From Prevotella sp. UBA2725 (GTDB lineage: Bacteria; Bacteroidota; Bacteroidia; Bacteroidales; Bacteroidaceae): a stretch of DNA of 64,000 nt. The stretch lies in NCBI GenBank assembly GCA_002353825.1, contig DEKJ01000031.1:1-64000 (forward strand), given 5' to 3'. Below, one piece after another: positions 1 to 7,958 of the stretch. The position numbers were made by a program, and so were the translations under genes. The notes beneath the pieces were generated by a model, which did not search any database, was not told where the DNA came from, and saw nothing but the letters and a program-made list of their open reading frames with translations. Numbering within the stretch: the first letter of the stretch is position 1; every line of letters starts with the position of its first letter.

Positions 1-36
1 CGAATGAAACAGTTCCTGCTGCATATGGGTCGAAGG

Positions 37-319
37 GCCTCGGAGAGGCACACTTATTCATAACCCCAGTCTAAGGAGCGCAGCGACGCAGACTGGGGTT
101 TAGGATCGAGCGAGAGAACCTGACTACCTGCCTCGGAGAGGCAGACTGCACGAAGTGCGCTATGTCTTTAATAGATTGTATCGTCAACATAGCGCGCCAA
201 GGCGCAGTCAGCCTCTCCGAGGCTGGAAATCAAGTATCCGCACACCGTCAAAAATCCCCAGACTGCAGTCGCTATCGCTCCTTTAGTCTGGGATTATGCA
301 GAGCGTGCCTCTCCGAGGC
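37..319. repeat. 280-bp nested palindromic element, copy 1
   Basis: The element begins and ends with the 13-bp palindrome GCCTCGGAGAGGC or its complement (37-49, 307-319) and contains two more copies (130-142, 211-223). Between them lie an 11-bp hairpin AACCCCAGTCT/AGACTGGGGTT (62-72/90-100) and its mirror image (about 255-293). The left and right halves are also complementary overall, so the element could form a long nested cruciform. Four further copies lie in the window near 19057, 20969, 36214 and 49446. It has no coding capacity. It resembles a REPIN/MITE-type non-autonomous element, but I do not recognise the family. Confidence 0.85.
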
Positions 320-362
320 ACTTTCTTAAACAAACATTCGTTTCAACCGTACAGATCGCAAA

Positions 363-648
363 TTTTCCGGCGTTCGACGAACAATCGTTCGACGTTCGAC
401 AGCCAATCGTTCGACGTTCGACAAACAATCGTTCGACGTTCGGCAAACAATCGTTCGGCGTTCGACAAACAATCGTTCGGCGTTCGGCAAACAATCGTTC
501 GACGTTCGACAGCAAACAACGATTCAATCGAAATCGCAATGCCATTCAACTGTAATCGGGAAGTCATTCAACTTTAATCGTGAGACCATTCAACTTTAAT
601 CGTGAGACCATTCAACTGTTATCATGAAACCATTCCACTGATATCGCA
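363..648. repeat. 22-bp phased repeat array, 13 units
   Basis: Thirteen consecutive 22-bp units keep exact register (core centres at 373.5, 395.5 ... 637.5). The first seven have a CGTTCG core within GTTCGAC-GTTCGAC followed by AAACAATC. The last six change to CAATCG, CAACTG, CAACTT and CCACTG cores with an AATCG segment. The period is not a multiple of three, so short open frames through it are not genes. The array ends about 95 bp upstream of the mraZ -7 box. Confidence 0.88.
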
Positions 649-706
649 CCAGTATATCACTTCAACAAGGGCTTCTTTTCTTCTAATCTATACAATTTTG
701 ATAAAA

Positions 707-751
707 AAGTGGGGAAAAGTGGCGCAAAGTGGGGGAAAGTTTGTAACTTTG
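707..751 (+). promoter_or_regulatory. mraZ promoter with MraZ operator repeats
   Basis: The -7 box TAACTTTG lies at 744-751. There is no good -33 TTTG. In its place are three direct repeats TGGGG (710-714), TGGCG (720-724) and TGGGG (730-734), spaced exactly 10 bp apart and each preceded by AAAG. MraZ of E. coli binds TGGGN repeats separated by 5 nt and represses its own operon; the mollicute MraZ box is AAAGTG-like. Both patterns fit here, so autoregulation of the dcw cluster is inferred. Confidence 0.8.
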
Positions 752-802
752 AACCCTGATATAGAAGACCGTTGCAATAAATATGTGTATAGAAGCTTTC
801 TG

Positions 803-1279
803 ATGCGCTTTTTAGGTAACATAGAGGCCAAGACAGACGCGAAGGGACGGGCGTTCCTTCCGGCACAGTTCCGCAAGGTGCTTGCAGCATCTGGCGAGGA
901 GTCGCTTGTGCTTCGTCAGGATGTCTTCGAGAACCTGTTGGTGCTCTATCCCGTGAGCGTCTGGAATGACCTCATGGACGAGATGCGCCGGAAGCTATCA
1001 CGATGGGACCGTCGTCAGCAGATGGCTTACCGTACATTTGTCAGCAGTGTCGTAGAGCTCAGTATCGACGGCAGCGGCCGTATTCTCATTCCCCGTCCTT
1101 TCCTTGAGGCAGCCGGCATCAACCAGAGCATCCGCTTCGTGGGTATGGGCGACACCATCGAGATCTGGCCCGCTGACACGATGGAGACGATGAGCAAGGA
1201 GGACTTCAGCCAAGTATTGGATGAAGCCATGAAGGAGGAAAAGAATATGAAGAATATGAAGGAGGAGCAAGATGACTGA
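803..1279 (+). CDS. mraZ: Transcriptional regulator MraZ
   Basis: The 158-aa protein has two SpoVT/AbrB-like MraZ repeats, each with the family's DxxGR-type motif: DAKGRAFLP near residue 13 and DGSGRILIP near residue 92. MraZ is a ring-forming DNA-binding protein that represses the dcw operon it heads. The frame is open upstream to 602, but the promoter -7 box at 744-751 makes the ATG at 803 (MRFLGNIEAK) the sensible start, and that gives the normal family length. The C-terminus is a charged tail rich in Lys, Glu and Met. The stop overlaps the rsmH start by 8 nt, which suggests coupled translation. Confidence 0.95.
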   Translation: MRFLGNIEAKTDAKGRAFLPAQFRKVLAASGEESLVLRQDVFENLLVLYPVSVWNDLMDEMRRKLSRWDRRQQMAYRTFVSSVVELSIDGSGRILIPRPFLEAAGINQSIRFVGMGDTIEIWPADTMETMSKEDFSQVLDEAMKEEKNMKNMKEEQDD

Positions 1280-2189
1280 GCCAGCCGTAACATACCATGT
1301 CCCCGTACTGCTCAATGAGAGCATCGACGGTCTCGCCATCAAGCCGGACGGCATCTATGTGGATGTCACGTTTGGCGGAGGCGGCCATTCGCGTGAGATA
1401 CTGAGGCGACTGGGGCCCGACGGCCATCTGTTCAGTTTCGACCAGGATGCTGATGCAGAGAAGAACATCGTCGACGACGACCGATTCACGTTTGTTCACT
1501 CCAACTTCCGCTGGCTCGCCAACTGGATGCGCTACTACGATGTGGAGCATATCGACGGGCTGCTCGCTGACCTCGGCGTATCGAGCCATCATTTCGATGA
1601 CGCAGAGCGCGGCTTTTCCTTCCGCTACGATGCACCGCTTGACATGCGCATGAACCGCGAAGGCGGAAAGACGGCAGCCGACATTGTGAACAACGACACA
1701 CAGGAACAGCTTGCCGACATCTTCTATCTCTACGGAGAACTGAGGCAGTCGCGACAGATAGCTGCCACCATCGTCAAGGCGCGCACGCAGAAACCGATCC
1801 TCACAACACAGGATTTTCTGCAAGTGGTAGATCCGCTCTTCCGCCGCGAGAAGGAGAAGAAAGACATGGCACGTCTCTTCCAGGCGCTCCGCATCGAAGT
1901 GAACCACGAGATGACAGCACTCTCGGAGATGCTTACCTCAGCCACGAGGCTGCTTGCCGAAGGCGGACGCCTGAGCGTCATCACCTACCACTCCCTCGAA
2001 GACCGCATGGTGAAGAACGTCATGAAAACGGGCAACGTGAACGGCAAGGCAGAGGAAGATCCGGTATATGGCCGCAAGCCCAGTCCATACCGGCTGGTCA
2101 ACAACAAAGTGATTGTCCCTTCAGCTGAAGAGATCGAACGTAACCCACGAAGCCGGAGCGCTAAGCTCAGGATCGCGGAAAAACTCTAA
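1272..2189 (+). CDS. rsmH: 16S rRNA m4C1402 methyltransferase RsmH
   Basis: This 305-aa cytosolic SAM-dependent methyltransferase modifies N4 of C1402 in 16S rRNA. Visible family features are the N-terminal HVPVLLNE segment, the SAM-binding glycine-rich loop DVTFGGGGHS (about residues 32-41), the LADLGVSSHH block near residue 100 and the C-terminal SYHSLEDR motif. It has normal length and the standard position as second gene of dcw clusters. It overlaps mraZ by 8 nt and is followed after 4 nt by the ftsL-like gene. Confidence 0.96.
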   Translation: MTEPAVTYHVPVLLNESIDGLAIKPDGIYVDVTFGGGGHSREILRRLGPDGHLFSFDQDADAEKNIVDDDRFTFVHSNFRWLANWMRYYDVEHIDGLLADLGVSSHHFDDAERGFSFRYDAPLDMRMNREGGKTAADIVNNDTQEQLADIFYLYGELRQSRQIAATIVKARTQKPILTTQDFLQVVDPLFRREKEKKDMARLFQALRIEVNHEMTALSEMLTSATRLLAEGGRLSVITYHSLEDRMVKNVMKTGNVNGKAEEDPVYGRKPSPYRLVNNKVIVPSAEEIERNPRSRSAKLRIAEKL

Positions 2190-2193
2190 AGCC

Positions 2194-2691
2194 ATGGAAG
2201 AGAAAGAAAAGGAAAATATCAAAGAAGATATCAAAGATAAAGAGAAGAAGATCGAAGATAAGGAGAAGAAGATTGCGTCCAACATCAAGGCTGAAGCCGA
2301 AGAGATAGACAAGTCACTCTCCGAGGTCATCCGCGAGCAGGCCACAGAAGACGAGGCGCCCCAGTCAAGGACATTCTCTCTGAGAAAGATTCTCGGTGGC
2401 GACATCCTCAGCACATCCTTCATGCGGCGACAGATATGGCTCTTCCTGCTCATCGCCCTCTTTATCGTGGTGTATATCGCCAACCGATACTCCTGCCAGC
2501 AGGACATCATCGAGATCGATGCCTTGCAGAAGGAACTGAAAGATGCAAAATACAAGGCACTCTCAAGCAACAGTAAACTGACGGAGGAGAGCCGACAGAG
2601 CAATGTCCTCGACATGCTCAAGAACAACAAGGACAGTACGCTGAAGCTGCCGACGCAACCGCCTTACATCATCACAGTGCCGGATAAATGA
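2194..2691 (+). CDS. ftsL: FtsL-like divisome protein
   Basis: The 165-aa protein has a long, highly charged, Lys/Glu-rich cytosolic segment (residues 1-78), one transmembrane helix (about 80-98) and a short periplasmic part with coiled-coil character. Position between rsmH and ftsI and this topology identify it as the Bacteroidota FtsL equivalent, a scaffold of the FtsQLB complex that activates FtsWI. Primary-sequence similarity to E. coli FtsL is weak, and the cytosolic tail is unusually long. The ATG at 2194, 4 nt after the rsmH stop, is preferred over the upstream in-frame start at 2113 inside rsmH. Confidence 0.8.
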   Translation: MEEKEKENIKEDIKDKEKKIEDKEKKIASNIKAEAEEIDKSLSEVIREQATEDEAPQSRTFSLRKILGGDILSTSFMRRQIWLFLLIALFIVVYIANRYSCQQDIIEIDALQKELKDAKYKALSSNSKLTEESRQSNVLDMLKNNKDSTLKLPTQPPYIITVPDK

Positions 2692-2712
2692 GCAAGATTA
2701 TAATGATCATTA

Positions 2713-4908
2713 ATGAGTAAGTTCAACTACGATAAAATAATGCCGCGCTACAGTGTCATCGCTTTTCTGTTGACGCTTGTAGCCGTTTTAGTCCTCGCAC
2801 GCGCCGGTTATATCATGACAGCGAAGAAGGGCTACTGGATGGCAGTGGCTAAGCGCGTGCGTCAGGACAGCGTGAGGACGCAGCCCACGCGTGGCAATAT
2901 CCTTGCCTGTGACGGCCAGCTCCTCGCCTCCTCGCTCCCGGAGTTCAAGATATATATGGACTTCAAGCAGCTGCACGACGCCGGCACTGACTCTCTGTGG
3001 CATGTCAAGCTCGACAGTATCTGCCTGGGCCTGCACCGTATTTTCCCCGAGCAGAGTGCTGCAAAGTTTAAGGCTGTACTTGTGAAAGGCTACAACAGTC
3101 GTCGCACATCGGGTCCGCACAAAGGCGAACGCCTGCGCAACTATGAGATATGGCCCAAGCGCATCGACTATAACACGTACAGTCAGGTGTGCGAGCTCCC
3201 TGTCTTCCGACTTTCGAAGCTCAAGAGTGGCTTTCATGCAGAGGAGCTCAATGCGCGTGAGAATCCTTACGGCTCCTTAGCTAAGCGAACGATCGGCGAC
3301 GTACTGCTCACCGAAGAGAACGGACGTTCGGCCCGCTATGGTCTGGAGCTGAGCTACGACTCATTGCTCAAAGGCTCTTATGGCATCGTCAGCCGACAGA
3401 AGGTGCTCGGCAAGTTCCTCAGCATCACCGACACACCGCCTATCAACGGCAGCGACATCGTGACAACGATCGATGTGGGCATGCAGGATCTCGCTGAGCG
3501 GGCACTTGAGAATAAGCTTAAAGAGATCGACGGCAGCGTCGGCGTAGCCATTGTCATGGAGGTTGGCACGGGTGACATCAAAGCCATCGTTAACCTGGAG
3601 AAGTGTGAGGACGGCTCCTTCCGCGAGATACAGAGCCATGCCGTGAGTGACCTTCTGGAGCCGGGCTCCGTGTTCAAGACTGCTTCCGTGATGACGGCCC
3701 TGGAAGATGGCGTCTGCGATACATCGTTCCAGATTCCTACCGGCAACGGTATCTGGCATATCTACGGACGAGACATGAAAGACAGCCACTGGCGCTCGGG
3801 CGGCTATGGCACAATCTCGCTCGGACGAGCCATGGAAGTGAGTTCCAATATCGGTGTAAGCTATGTCATCGATAAGTTCTATCACAACGATCCTGCGAAA
3901 TTCGTGCGTGGCATCTACCGCACAGGCATCGACGGCACCGGTGTGAAGATTCCTATCGTGGGCCATGCCTCTCCGATTATCCGCATGCCGAAGAAAAACA
4001 AGCGCGGCGAATGGCTCAACTGGAGCAACACGGCCTTGCCATGGATGAGTATCGGCTACGAGACGCTCATACCACCTATCTATACATTGACATTCTACAA
4101 CGCCATCGCCAACAATGGTCGCATGATGCAACCACGGTTTGTGAAGAGCGCCATCAAGGATGGTGACACCATCGCTACCTTCCCGCCTCAGGTCGTAAAA
4201 GGCAAGGAGCACATCTGCTCTGACCGTACACTCCATATCGTGCAGGATCTCTTGCGCCGAGTAGTCACCAACGGCACAGGTAAGAAAGCTTGCAGCCCCA
4301 ACTATTGGGTATGCGGCAAGACAGGTACAGCCATGATCGCCAGCAACGGTAACTATAAAGGCACGGCTCACAGTCTGCTCTCCTTCGCAGGATGGTTCGG
4401 TCAGAAAGACCGGCCTTACTACAGTTGCATCGTCTGTATCCAGAAATATGGACTACCAGCCTATGGTTGGATGAGCAGTGAAGTGTTCCGTGAGATTGCT
4501 GATGGTATCATGGCAAAGTATGTCAGATACGATGTCAGCGATGCACGCGACCCGAACTCACAGATGATTCCCGACGTGAAAGCCGGAAACATCCTGTCTG
4601 CCGACTATGTACTCTCCACGCTCGGCATCGCTACCTACTCTAACTATCCCTTCAAGGAAGACGAGACGCAGCCCGTATGGGGCGTCGCTGATCGCAGACG
4701 TGGCAGCGTGAAGCTCATCAAAGAGGGCACAGAAAAGCCGCACGTCATGCCTGATGTACATGGAATGGGCGCCCGCGATGCTGTATTCCTCGCTGAGTCG
4801 AGCGGTGTGAAATGTATCATCCAAGGACGAGGCAAGGTAACGGCTCAGAGCATCGCTCCGGGAGCAAAAGTAGGAAGAGGACAGAAATGCATCCTCACAC
4901 TTCAATGA
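2713..4908 (+). CDS. ftsI: Penicillin-binding protein FtsI/PBP3 with PASTA domain
   Basis: This 731-aa septal peptidoglycan transpeptidase has a single N-terminal membrane anchor (about residues 13-35), a PBP dimerisation domain, and a transpeptidase domain with all three active-site motifs: SVFK (Ser319, Lys322), SSN (377-379) and KTG (536-538). The C-terminal ~55 residues form one PASTA-like domain, as is common in Bacteroidota FtsI but absent from E. coli FtsI. It acts in the periplasm with the SEDS polymerase FtsW encoded 4 kb downstream. Confidence 0.96.
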   Translation: MSKFNYDKIMPRYSVIAFLLTLVAVLVLARAGYIMTAKKGYWMAVAKRVRQDSVRTQPTRGNILACDGQLLASSLPEFKIYMDFKQLHDAGTDSLWHVKLDSICLGLHRIFPEQSAAKFKAVLVKGYNSRRTSGPHKGERLRNYEIWPKRIDYNTYSQVCELPVFRLSKLKSGFHAEELNARENPYGSLAKRTIGDVLLTEENGRSARYGLELSYDSLLKGSYGIVSRQKVLGKFLSITDTPPINGSDIVTTIDVGMQDLAERALENKLKEIDGSVGVAIVMEVGTGDIKAIVNLEKCEDGSFREIQSHAVSDLLEPGSVFKTASVMTALEDGVCDTSFQIPTGNGIWHIYGRDMKDSHWRSGGYGTISLGRAMEVSSNIGVSYVIDKFYHNDPAKFVRGIYRTGIDGTGVKIPIVGHASPIIRMPKKNKRGEWLNWSNTALPWMSIGYETLIPPIYTLTFYNAIANNGRMMQPRFVKSAIKDGDTIATFPPQVVKGKEHICSDRTLHIVQDLLRRVVTNGTGKKACSPNYWVCGKTGTAMIASNGNYKGTAHSLLSFAGWFGQKDRPYYSCIVCIQKYGLPAYGWMSSEVFREIADGIMAKYVRYDVSDARDPNSQMIPDVKAGNILSADYVLSTLGIATYSNYPFKEDETQPVWGVADRRRGSVKLIKEGTEKPHVMPDVHGMGARDAVFLAESSGVKCIIQGRGKVTAQSIAPGAKVGRGQKCILTLQ

Positions 4909-4932
4909 TAACAAACATAATACATTTATAAG

Positions 4933-6384
4933 ATGAAACTGCAGGAACTTATCAAGAACATCAAGCCGCTCCGCATTGAGGGCAGCACAGATGTAGACAT
5001 CACGGGAGTAAACATTGACTCACGTAAGATCAAGGATGGTCATCTCTTCGTAGCCATGAAAGGCACACAGACAGATGGTCATAAGTTCATTCCTAAGGCT
5101 TTGGAGCTTGGCGCCAAGGCCATTCTCTGCGAGGACATGCCTGAGACCCTTCAGGATGGCATCACCTATGTTCAGGTAGAGAGTACAGAAGATGCAGTAG
5201 GCAAGGTGGCAACATTGTTCTATGGCGATCCATCGAAGCATCTGAAGCTCGTCGGTGTGACAGGAACAAATGGCAAGACCACCATCGCCACATTATTATA
5301 TAATATGTTCCGCGAGTTCGGTTATCGCTGTGGACTGATGTCTACGGTGTGCAACTACATCGACGGCAAGCCTATTCCCGCTGACCACACCACACCAGAC
5401 CCCATCGAGCTCAATGAACTCCTCGGTGAGATGGTGAAAGCCGGATGCCAGTATGCTTTCATGGAGTGCTCTTCGCACGCCATCCATCAGAAGCGTATCG
5501 GCGGGCTGAAGTTTGCCGGTGGCATCTTCACGAATCTCACGCGCGACCACCTCGATTATCACAAGACATTTGAGAACTACCGCAATGCGAAGAAGGCCTT
5601 CTTCGACGGTCTGCCGAAGTCGGCTTTCGCCATCACGAATGCCGACGACAAGAACGGCATGATCATGGTGCAGAACACGAAGGCTACCGTGAAGACCTAT
5701 TCAATCCGTCAGATGGCTGACTTCCGTGCACGCATCATCGAGATGCACTTCGCCGGCATGTACCTCGACATCGACGGTCATGAGGTCGGCGTGCAGTTCA
5801 TCGGTAAGTTCAATGTTTCCAACCTCCTCGCTGTCTACGGAGCTGCCCGCATGCTGGGCAAGGATCCGGAGGAGATCCTCGTGGTGCTCAGCACGCTCCA
5901 CAGTGTCAGTGGCCGTCTTGAGCCTATTCATTCTCCCGCAGGCTTCACGGCTATCGTCGACTATGCTCACACACCGGACGCTTTGGAGAATGTGCTCAAC
6001 GCCATCCACGAGGTGCTCGATGGCAAAGGCCATGTCATCACCGTTTGTGGTGCCGGTGGCAACCGTGACCACGGCAAGCGCCCGCTCATGGCCCAGGAAG
6101 CTGTGAAACAGAGCGACAAGGTCATCATCACAAGTGATAACCCCCGCTTCGAGGATCCGCAGGCTATCATCGACGATATGGTAGCCGGCCTCGACAAGGA
6201 GCAGATGAAGAAGGTGCTGACGATCGTGGACCGTAAGGAAGCTATCAAGACAGCTTGCATGATGGCACAGAAAGGTGATGTCGTGCTTGTCGCAGGTAAA
6301 GGTCACGAGAACTATCAGGAAATCAAAGGCGTGAAGCATCATTTCGATGATAAGGAAGTTCTCCACGAAATCTTCAATAATTAG
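4933..6384 (+). CDS. murE: UDP-MurNAc-L-Ala-D-Glu:meso-DAP ligase MurE
   Basis: The 483-aa cytosolic Mur ligase adds the third stem-peptide residue. The P-loop TGTNGKTT is at residues 110-117. The DNPR motif at 402-405 is the signature of meso-diaminopimelate-specific MurE rather than lysine-adding enzymes, so the wall should be DAP type. The central HTPDALENVL and the C-terminal AGKGHE motif are also present. It lies 24 nt after ftsI and 5 nt before mraY in the same transcription unit. Confidence 0.97.
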   Translation: MKLQELIKNIKPLRIEGSTDVDITGVNIDSRKIKDGHLFVAMKGTQTDGHKFIPKALELGAKAILCEDMPETLQDGITYVQVESTEDAVGKVATLFYGDPSKHLKLVGVTGTNGKTTIATLLYNMFREFGYRCGLMSTVCNYIDGKPIPADHTTPDPIELNELLGEMVKAGCQYAFMECSSHAIHQKRIGGLKFAGGIFTNLTRDHLDYHKTFENYRNAKKAFFDGLPKSAFAITNADDKNGMIMVQNTKATVKTYSIRQMADFRARIIEMHFAGMYLDIDGHEVGVQFIGKFNVSNLLAVYGAARMLGKDPEEILVVLSTLHSVSGRLEPIHSPAGFTAIVDYAHTPDALENVLNAIHEVLDGKGHVITVCGAGGNRDHGKRPLMAQEAVKQSDKVIITSDNPRFEDPQAIIDDMVAGLDKEQMKKVLTIVDRKEAIKTACMMAQKGDVVLVAGKGHENYQEIKGVKHHFDDKEVLHEIFNN

Positions 6385-6389
6385 AAGTT

Positions 6390-7661
6390 ATGCTATACTA
6401 TCTTTTTAGATTCCTTGAGCAGTTCGGCATCTCGGGATCAGGAATGTGGAGCTACATCTCCTTCCGAGCCCTGTTGGCCCTCATTCTGTCTCTGATCATC
6501 TCTGCATGGTTCGGCGAGAAGTTCATCAAGTTCTTGAAGAGCAAGCAGATCACGGAGACCCAGCGCGATGCCAAGATTGACCCGTTCGGTGTCAAGAAGA
6601 TTGGCGTGCCGTCGATGGGTGGCGTCATCATCATCGTCTCCATACTCATCCCTGTTCTGTTGCTTGGTCGACTGAGAAATATCTACCTCATTCTGATGAT
6701 CATCACCACGGTGTGGCTCGGCTTCCTCGGAGGCCTCGACGACTTTATCAAGATTTTCCGCCGCAACAAGGAGGGTCTGAAAGGCAAGTACAAGATCGTG
6801 GGTCAGGTCTCTATTGGCCTCATCGTTGGTCTCGTATTGTGGGCCTCTCCCGATGTGAAGATGAATGAGAACCTCACTATCCAGCGGCAGAATGGCCAGG
6901 AAGTGGTGGTCAAGCATCGCGCCGTAGCCCATAAATCGCTCAAGACGACGATACCGTTCGTCAAAGGCCACAACCTCGACTACTCACGCATTATGTCTTT
7001 CTGCGGCAAGTATAAGACTGCTGCCGGATGGATTCTGTTCGTCATCATGACGATCTTCATCGTTACAGCTGTAAGCAATGGAGCCAACCTTAACGATGGT
7101 ATGGATGGCATGTGTGCGGGCAACTCGGCAATCATAGGCGTGGCGTTGGGCATCCTTGCCTATGTGAGTTCGCACATGCAGTTTGCCGCCTATCTCAACA
7201 TTATGTACATCCCCGGTTCCCAGGAGCTCGTGGTGTTCATGTGTGCTTTTGTCGGAGCTCTCATCGGTTTCCTGTGGTACAACGCCTACCCTGCTCAGGT
7301 CTTCATGGGCGACACAGGAAGTCTGACGATCGGTGGTATCATCGGTGTATGCGCCGTCATCATCCACAAGGAACTGCTGCTCCCGATCCTCTGCGGCATC
7401 TTCTTCGTGGAGAGTCTGTCCGTGATTGTTCAGGTATGGTACTACAAGCTCGGCAAGCGCAAGGGTGTCAAGCAGCGTATTTTCAAGCGTACGCCTATAC
7501 ACGACAACTTCCGTGTCACCCCGGAGCAGCTCGATCCCGACTGCAAGTACCTCATCAAGAGTCCGCGCTCGCCGAAGCATGAGTCGAAGATCACGATCAG
7601 GTTCTGGATCATCACCATCATCCTGGCGGCCCTGACCATCATCACATTGAAGATTAGATAA
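6390..7661 (+). CDS. mraY: Phospho-MurNAc-pentapeptide transferase MraY
   Basis: This 423-aa polytopic inner-membrane enzyme transfers phospho-MurNAc-pentapeptide to undecaprenyl phosphate to make lipid I. Diagnostic motifs are the GGLDD block (about residue 115), NLNDGMDGM (about 233) and FMGDTGSL (about 306). It is longer than E. coli MraY (360 aa) because of a loop insertion around residues 150-200, which I take as typical of Bacteroidota. It is the last gene before a 297-bp gap holding a palindromic repeat. Confidence 0.96.
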   Translation: MLYYLFRFLEQFGISGSGMWSYISFRALLALILSLIISAWFGEKFIKFLKSKQITETQRDAKIDPFGVKKIGVPSMGGVIIIVSILIPVLLLGRLRNIYLILMIITTVWLGFLGGLDDFIKIFRRNKEGLKGKYKIVGQVSIGLIVGLVLWASPDVKMNENLTIQRQNGQEVVVKHRAVAHKSLKTTIPFVKGHNLDYSRIMSFCGKYKTAAGWILFVIMTIFIVTAVSNGANLNDGMDGMCAGNSAIIGVALGILAYVSSHMQFAAYLNIMYIPGSQELVVFMCAFVGALIGFLWYNAYPAQVFMGDTGSLTIGGIIGVCAVIIHKELLLPILCGIFFVESLSVIVQVWYYKLGKRKGVKQRIFKRTPIHDNFRVTPEQLDPDCKYLIKSPRSPKHESKITIRFWIITIILAALTIITLKIR

Positions 7662-7706
7662 GAATAATCCTTTTAAGAGTGGGTCTATTCTCACATGGAT
7701 ATTTTC

Positions 7707-7843
7707 TCACACGGATCTTAAAGATCTTAAAGATTGTTACGCCGCTTTGCGGCTACACATACCCGTAGGGGCACCCCTAGTGGGCGCCCTCCACCGCGTA
7801 GCGAACAGCGTAGCTATCTTTAAAATCTTTATAATCCGTGTGA
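7707..7843. repeat. Inverted-repeat element family 2, copy 1
   Basis: This 137-bp imperfect palindrome has arms TCACACGGAT...TTAAAGAT and ATCTTTA...ATCCGTGTGA. Small internal hairpins include GCCGC-TTT-GCGGC (7741-7753) and a GGGGC-rich one. It occupies most of the mraY-murD gap. A second copy (117 bp) lies at 59277-59393 with near-identical arms and core. No ORF is present; it is probably a non-autonomous mobile palindrome and could form a strong RNA hairpin in the dcw transcript. Confidence 0.8.
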
Positions 7844-7958
7844 AAGAAAAATCTTCAGGCTAAATCATAAGCTTGTATATATCCAACAGAAGATTCAAGA
7901 TAGTAGGATTAACAGATCAAAGAAAAATAATAACAAGAACATACTGTCTTTACAAGAT

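Noticed and set aside
37..319. Insertion sequence with transposase
   Set aside because: No coding capacity in any copy; at most a non-autonomous element.
294..577. Short overlapping open frames on both strands with repetitive Arg/Ser/Cys-rich peptides
   Set aside because: They are read through the 22-bp array; the period is not divisible by three, and the peptides are an artefact of the repeat.
363..648. CRISPR array
   Set aside because: The period is 22 bp with no constant repeat plus unique spacer division; cores repeat between units and no cas genes are present.
602..802. N-terminal extension of MraZ beginning at 602
   Set aside because: It spans the repeats, the MraZ boxes and the -7 box; MraZ family proteins start at MRFLGNIE-like sequence.
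3361..4371. 336-aa open frame opposite ftsI
   Set aside because: It lies wholly antisense to a gene with all catalytic motifs; no recognisable domain.
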